Positions 61,363 to 64,000 of a DNA stretch of 64,000 bases are shown one piece after another. This stretch comes from Dactylosporangium fulvum. GTDB lineage: Bacteria; Actinomycetota; Actinomycetes; Mycobacteriales; Micromonosporaceae. A program made the position numbers and the translations under genes. The notes beneath the pieces were generated by a model, which saw only the letters and a list, made by a program, of their open reading frames with translations, did not search any database and was not told the origin of the DNA. How positions within the stretch are numbered: the first letter of the stretch is position 1; the number at the start of each line of letters is the position of its first letter. Location of the stretch: assembly GCF_025137375.1 (NCBI RefSeq), contig NZ_CP073720.1, positions 4,736,501-4,800,500 of the forward strand, in the 5' to 3' direction.

Positions 61363-63270
61363 CTACCGGCGGCTGCCGGACGACGCCGGCAGCGGGACGG
61401 CCTGGCCGGTGGTGCCGATCGGGATGATGACCAGCAGCGACGTGCCGGAGCCGGGCGGGCTCGTCATCGTCATGTGTCCACCGAGTGCCTCGACGCGGTC
61501 CTGGAGGCCGGTGAGTCCCGATCCGCCGGCGGGGTTTGCGCCGCCGACGCCGTCGTCGTGGACGGCGAGTTGGAGCGTGTCGGGCTGGAATCGCACCTCG
61601 ATGTGGACGACCGACGCGTGGGCGTGCTTGGCCGCGTTCGTCAGTGCTTCCGACACGACATAGTATGCGGCGATCTCGACCGCCCTGGGCAGCCGGCGGT
61701 CGTTGTCCAGGTGGAGCGTGACCGGGACCGCGGATCGGCGGGCGAGCGCCTTGAGCGCTGGTTTGAGGCCGCCTGTGGTGAGGACAGCTGGATGGATGCC
61801 CCGGGCGAGTTCCCGCAGGCTCGCCACGACGTCGTTGAGGCTGGTCGCCGCATGCGCCAGCTGTGCCTGTACCTGATCGGCCGGCGTGCTGGCCTCTTCG
61901 GCGGCACGCAACTCGAGGCTGATGGCGACGAGTTGTTGTTGCGCCCCGTCGTGCAGGTTGCGCTCGATGCGTTGGCGTGCCTCGTCGGCGGCGGTGACGA
62001 GGCGGGCGCGGGATGCGACGAGCTGGGCGCGGCTGTCGGCGTTGGCGATAGCGGTGGCGGTGAGGTCGGTGAAGGCCTTGACGCGTTCCTCCGCGTCCGG
62101 GGGCATGGGGTCGGGCCGCATGGAGGTGACGACCGCCGTGCCCCACAGGTGGTCCTCGACCACGATCGGCACCCCGACCGCGGCGCAGATGCCCAGCTCG
62201 TGTATGCGGGCCGCGTGGGGAGTGCCGGTGCAGCTGTCGATCCGGGCGGTTCGACCGGTGCGCCACACGAGCCCTGCGACGTCGCCGTCTGCGGGCCGGC
62301 GGCAGACGGCGAAACGTGTCGACACGCCCGGCTGGTTGGTCGAGACGATCGTGACCGTGCCATCGGGCTCGTAGTGCATCAGCGTCGTGGGACGGCCGCC
62401 GAGGAGCCGGCTCACCTCTGTCGTGACCGCGTCGAAAACCTCGGCCGGGTTGGCGCCGCGAGCGACGAGCGTCGCCACCCGCCGCAGTGCGGCCTGCTGA
62501 CCGGCGAGCAGTTCCAGCTTTTCGCCGCGGACCGTGAGTGTTTCGAGCATCGCGCCGCGTTCGCGTGCGGCGCGCAGCAGCGATGCGAGCGGCGGCACGA
62601 CCTGCCGCCGCAAACGCGGTTCATCCCGCTCCGACAGGTCGGCGGACACGCGCAGTGTCCCCAGCACGGTGTCGCCGTCGCCGAGCGGAAACACCGTCAT
62701 CTCCGCACCGTCGGGGACGGTCTCGTCCGGTTCGCGACTCCCGGGTCCGGGTTGGCGGGCAGCCGTTGTGATGTCGACCGCCGTGGCCGGCAGATCGAGC
62801 GAACGCGCGATCCGCTGCGACACAGCGGGCAGCACCGCGGCGACGTCGTCGGTGTCGAGCAGCAGACGAGTCAGCTCAGCCGTGAGATCGGACTCCTGGG
62901 CCTGTGCCGTCCGCTGTCGGGACAGGTCCGCCAGTGCGCTGGTCACGAGTGCTACGACGACGAAGACGGCGAGTTGAACCACGTCTCGGAGGTCCGCGTC
63001 GACGAGGCTGCCGATGGGATGCACGTAGAAGATCAGGAATGCGACGACGCTCACCAGCGCTGTGACCACCCCGAGCCACAGTCCCCACAGCACTGAGATC
63101 GCCACGATGCCGAGCATGTAGATGACGCTCGGGGACGACTGTTTCGTATACGTCTGGAGCGGTCCGGCGAGCAGGGTCTCCACCGCGATGAGGAGGATGG
63201 CGACCATGATCCCCAACCGTCGGGACGGCGGCGTGGACCGTACCAGAAATGACAGCGGATCCGCACGCAT
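61363..63270 (-). CDS. GAF-domain sensor histidine kinase (HisKA_3, KdpD-like membrane domain)
   Basis: A 635-residue protein. Residues about 20-115 hold four membrane helices of the DUF4118/KdpD type. A signalling helix leads to a GAF domain at about 265-410 (LVWRTGRTARIDSCTG, VGVPIVVEDHLWG). The core has IERNLHDGAQQQLVAISLELRAAEE and VSEALTNAAKHAHAS, and a C-terminal ATPase with DDGVGGAN. Such kinases, often called DevS-like when GAF-bearing, partner LuxR regulators, but no regulator lies beside it here. Confidence 0.9.
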   Translation of the reverse strand: MRADPLSFLVRSTPPSRRLGIMVAILLIAVETLLAGPLQTYTKQSSPSVIYMLGIVAISVLWGLWLGVVTALVSVVAFLIFYVHPIGSLVDADLRDVVQLAVFVVVALVTSALADLSRQRTAQAQESDLTAELTRLLLDTDDVAAVLPAVSQRIARSLDLPATAVDITTAARQPGPGSREPDETVPDGAEMTVFPLGDGDTVLGTLRVSADLSERDEPRLRRQVVPPLASLLRAARERGAMLETLTVRGEKLELLAGQQAALRRVATLVARGANPAEVFDAVTTEVSRLLGGRPTTLMHYEPDGTVTIVSTNQPGVSTRFAVCRRPADGDVAGLVWRTGRTARIDSCTGTPHAARIHELGICAAVGVPIVVEDHLWGTAVVTSMRPDPMPPDAEERVKAFTDLTATAIANADSRAQLVASRARLVTAADEARQRIERNLHDGAQQQLVAISLELRAAEEASTPADQVQAQLAHAATSLNDVVASLRELARGIHPAVLTTGGLKPALKALARRSAVPVTLHLDNDRRLPRAVEIAAYYVVSEALTNAAKHAHASVVHIEVRFQPDTLQLAVHDDGVGGANPAGGSGLTGLQDRVEALGGHMTMTSPPGSGTSLLVIIPIGTTGQAVPLPASSGSRR

Positions 63271-63441
63271 AATGCAACTTTAGTACCGTTTTGTGAGCAT
63301 CAGCTATTGATGATGTTGCAGTGGGTGGCGAGCAGGCGGGCCTGGTTGATGACCATGAGCCCGCTGGCGATTGTCAAGGGGGCGGCGATCCGGCGGACGG
63401 CACCAGAAAGGGACGATACGAGTGGCGTGGACTCCTCGTCG

Positions 63442-64000
63442 TCAGGCCGGGGGTTCGGCTTGGTGCAGCGGGAGGGTGATGATCAGCCGGGTGCCCTCGC
63501 CTCGTGGACTGTGCAGCTGCACGGTGCCGCCGAGTGCCTGGACGCGGTCGGTGAGGCTGCGGATGCCCGTGCCGCGGCCGGAGTCGGCGCCGCCGGCACC
63601 GTCGTCCTCGATACGCAGCCAGACCTTCTGACCGTCCTGGTGGGCGATGATGCGCAGGTGCGAGGCGTGCGCGTGCTTGGTCGTGTTCGCCAGTGACTCG
63701 GCCACGATGTCGTACACGCTGGTCTGCAGGACGGGCGGCAGGGCGGGGGACAGGTCGATGTGGCGCTCGATCGGGATGGGTGAGCGGCGTGCCATGGCGT
63801 CGAGCGCCGCCTCGAGCCCGCGTTGGGTGAGGATCGCCGGGTACACGCCGTGAGCGATCGTCTGGACCTCCTCGACCACGTTGGCGAGGTCGCCGTCGAT
63901 GGTGGCGACCTGATCGGCGATCACCGGCCCGGTAGCGGTGCCACCTTCGGTGGCGTCGCGCCCGGTCATGTCGGCCTCGAGCATGCGCAGCCGCAGGATG
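63442..64000 (-). CDS. Histidine kinase C-terminal part (5' end outside window)
   Basis: The frame is open to the right edge (residues LRLRMLEADMTG at the cut) and ends at 63442. The ATPase domain is clear: VAESLANTTKHAHASHL, EDDGAGGADSGRGTGI and DRVQALGGTVQLHSPRGEGT. The cut lies inside the HisKA_3 helices, so most of the kinase is outside. The 171 bases between it and the kinase at 61363 hold no gene that I can support. Confidence 0.88.
   Translation of the reverse strand, partial: ILRLRMLEADMTGRDATEGGTATGPVIADQVATIDGDLANVVEEVQTIAHGVYPAILTQRGLEAALDAMARRSPIPIERHIDLSPALPPVLQTSVYDIVAESLANTTKHAHASHLRIIAHQDGQKVWLRIEDDGAGGADSGRGTGIRSLTDRVQALGGTVQLHSPRGEGTRLIITLPLHQAEPPA

Noticed and set aside
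63307..63441. A possible short remnant between the last two kinases
   Set aside because: One minus-strand frame gives a helical tail (SGLMVINQARLLATH), but it is too short to assign to any family.

Overview
The window is GC-rich, densely packed DNA from a high-GC Gram-positive bacterium. GTG and TTG starts are common, many stop and start codons overlap by 4 bp, several transcripts look leaderless, and coenzyme F420 genes are present. The gene content (PucR, LuxR-type kinases, a GH19 chitinase with a CBM13 domain, LLM flavin enzymes) fits an actinomycete, possibly a Micromonosporaceae-like one. That family placement is inference. I see no rRNA, tRNA, CRISPR array or intact insertion sequence.

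Region 1 (1-7789) is one operon cut by the left edge. It holds the end of a cytochrome P450, an NHL/SMP-30-like propeller protein, a ribose-type (CUT2) ABC importer, an FprA-like ferredoxin/flavodoxin reductase, a flavodoxin, a LacI regulator and a PfkB kinase. It ends in a 16-codon stub of another gene. A P450 with its own flavodoxin redox chain inside a sugar-uptake operon suggests oxidative processing, for example O-demethylation, of an imported modified sugar or polyol.

Region 2 (7804-16018) is mixed: a GNAT enzyme, an acyltransferase-3 membrane protein, a secreted chitinase, an F420-reductase-like protein, an aldo/keto reductase, a nitroreductase, and a quinone oxidoreductase with its MerR regulator behind a clear MerR-type promoter. 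Two broken LLM monooxygenases lie around the aldo/keto reductase and look like a decayed organosulfur locus.

Region 3 (16259-30371) starts with a 24-residue actinobacterial leader peptide ending in Cys-Ser, of the kind found upstream of sulfur genes. Next come a complete peptide-type ABC importer, four DszC/acyl-CoA-dehydrogenase-like proteins, a DszA/NtaA-type and an SsuD-type LLM monooxygenase, an aldo/keto reductase and an amidohydrolase-family protein lacking a usual metal His. I read it as an uptake and desulfurisation pathway for an unknown organosulfur compound, possibly switched on by cysteine shortage.

Region 4 (30557-43197) holds a D,D-carboxypeptidase, an SGNH hydrolase and a signalling block. 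The block contains a receiver-HDOD protein, a lone receiver, a subtilase with a C-terminal tandem SWA repeat, a membrane GAF/PAS histidine kinase, a receiver with a degenerate HD-GYP domain and a multi-PAS kinase.

Region 5 (43518-57303) is a nitrogen-compound catabolic cluster. It has a PuuR-like XRE-cupin regulator with an upstream dyad, an LLM oxidoreductase, an ArgH-family lyase, two CE4 hydrolase-fold proteins (the second with a degraded metal site), a polar amino-acid ABC importer, an agmatinase-family ureohydrolase, an aldehyde dehydrogenase, a PucR regulator, a GABA aminotransferase and an F420:NADPH reductase. The set fits breakdown of a guanidino or cyclic-imide compound through 4-guanidinobutyrate-like and GABA-like intermediates.

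Region 6 (57442-64000) holds a NarL/NarX-type two-component pair, two small membrane proteins and two more HisKA_3 kinases, the last cut by the right edge.
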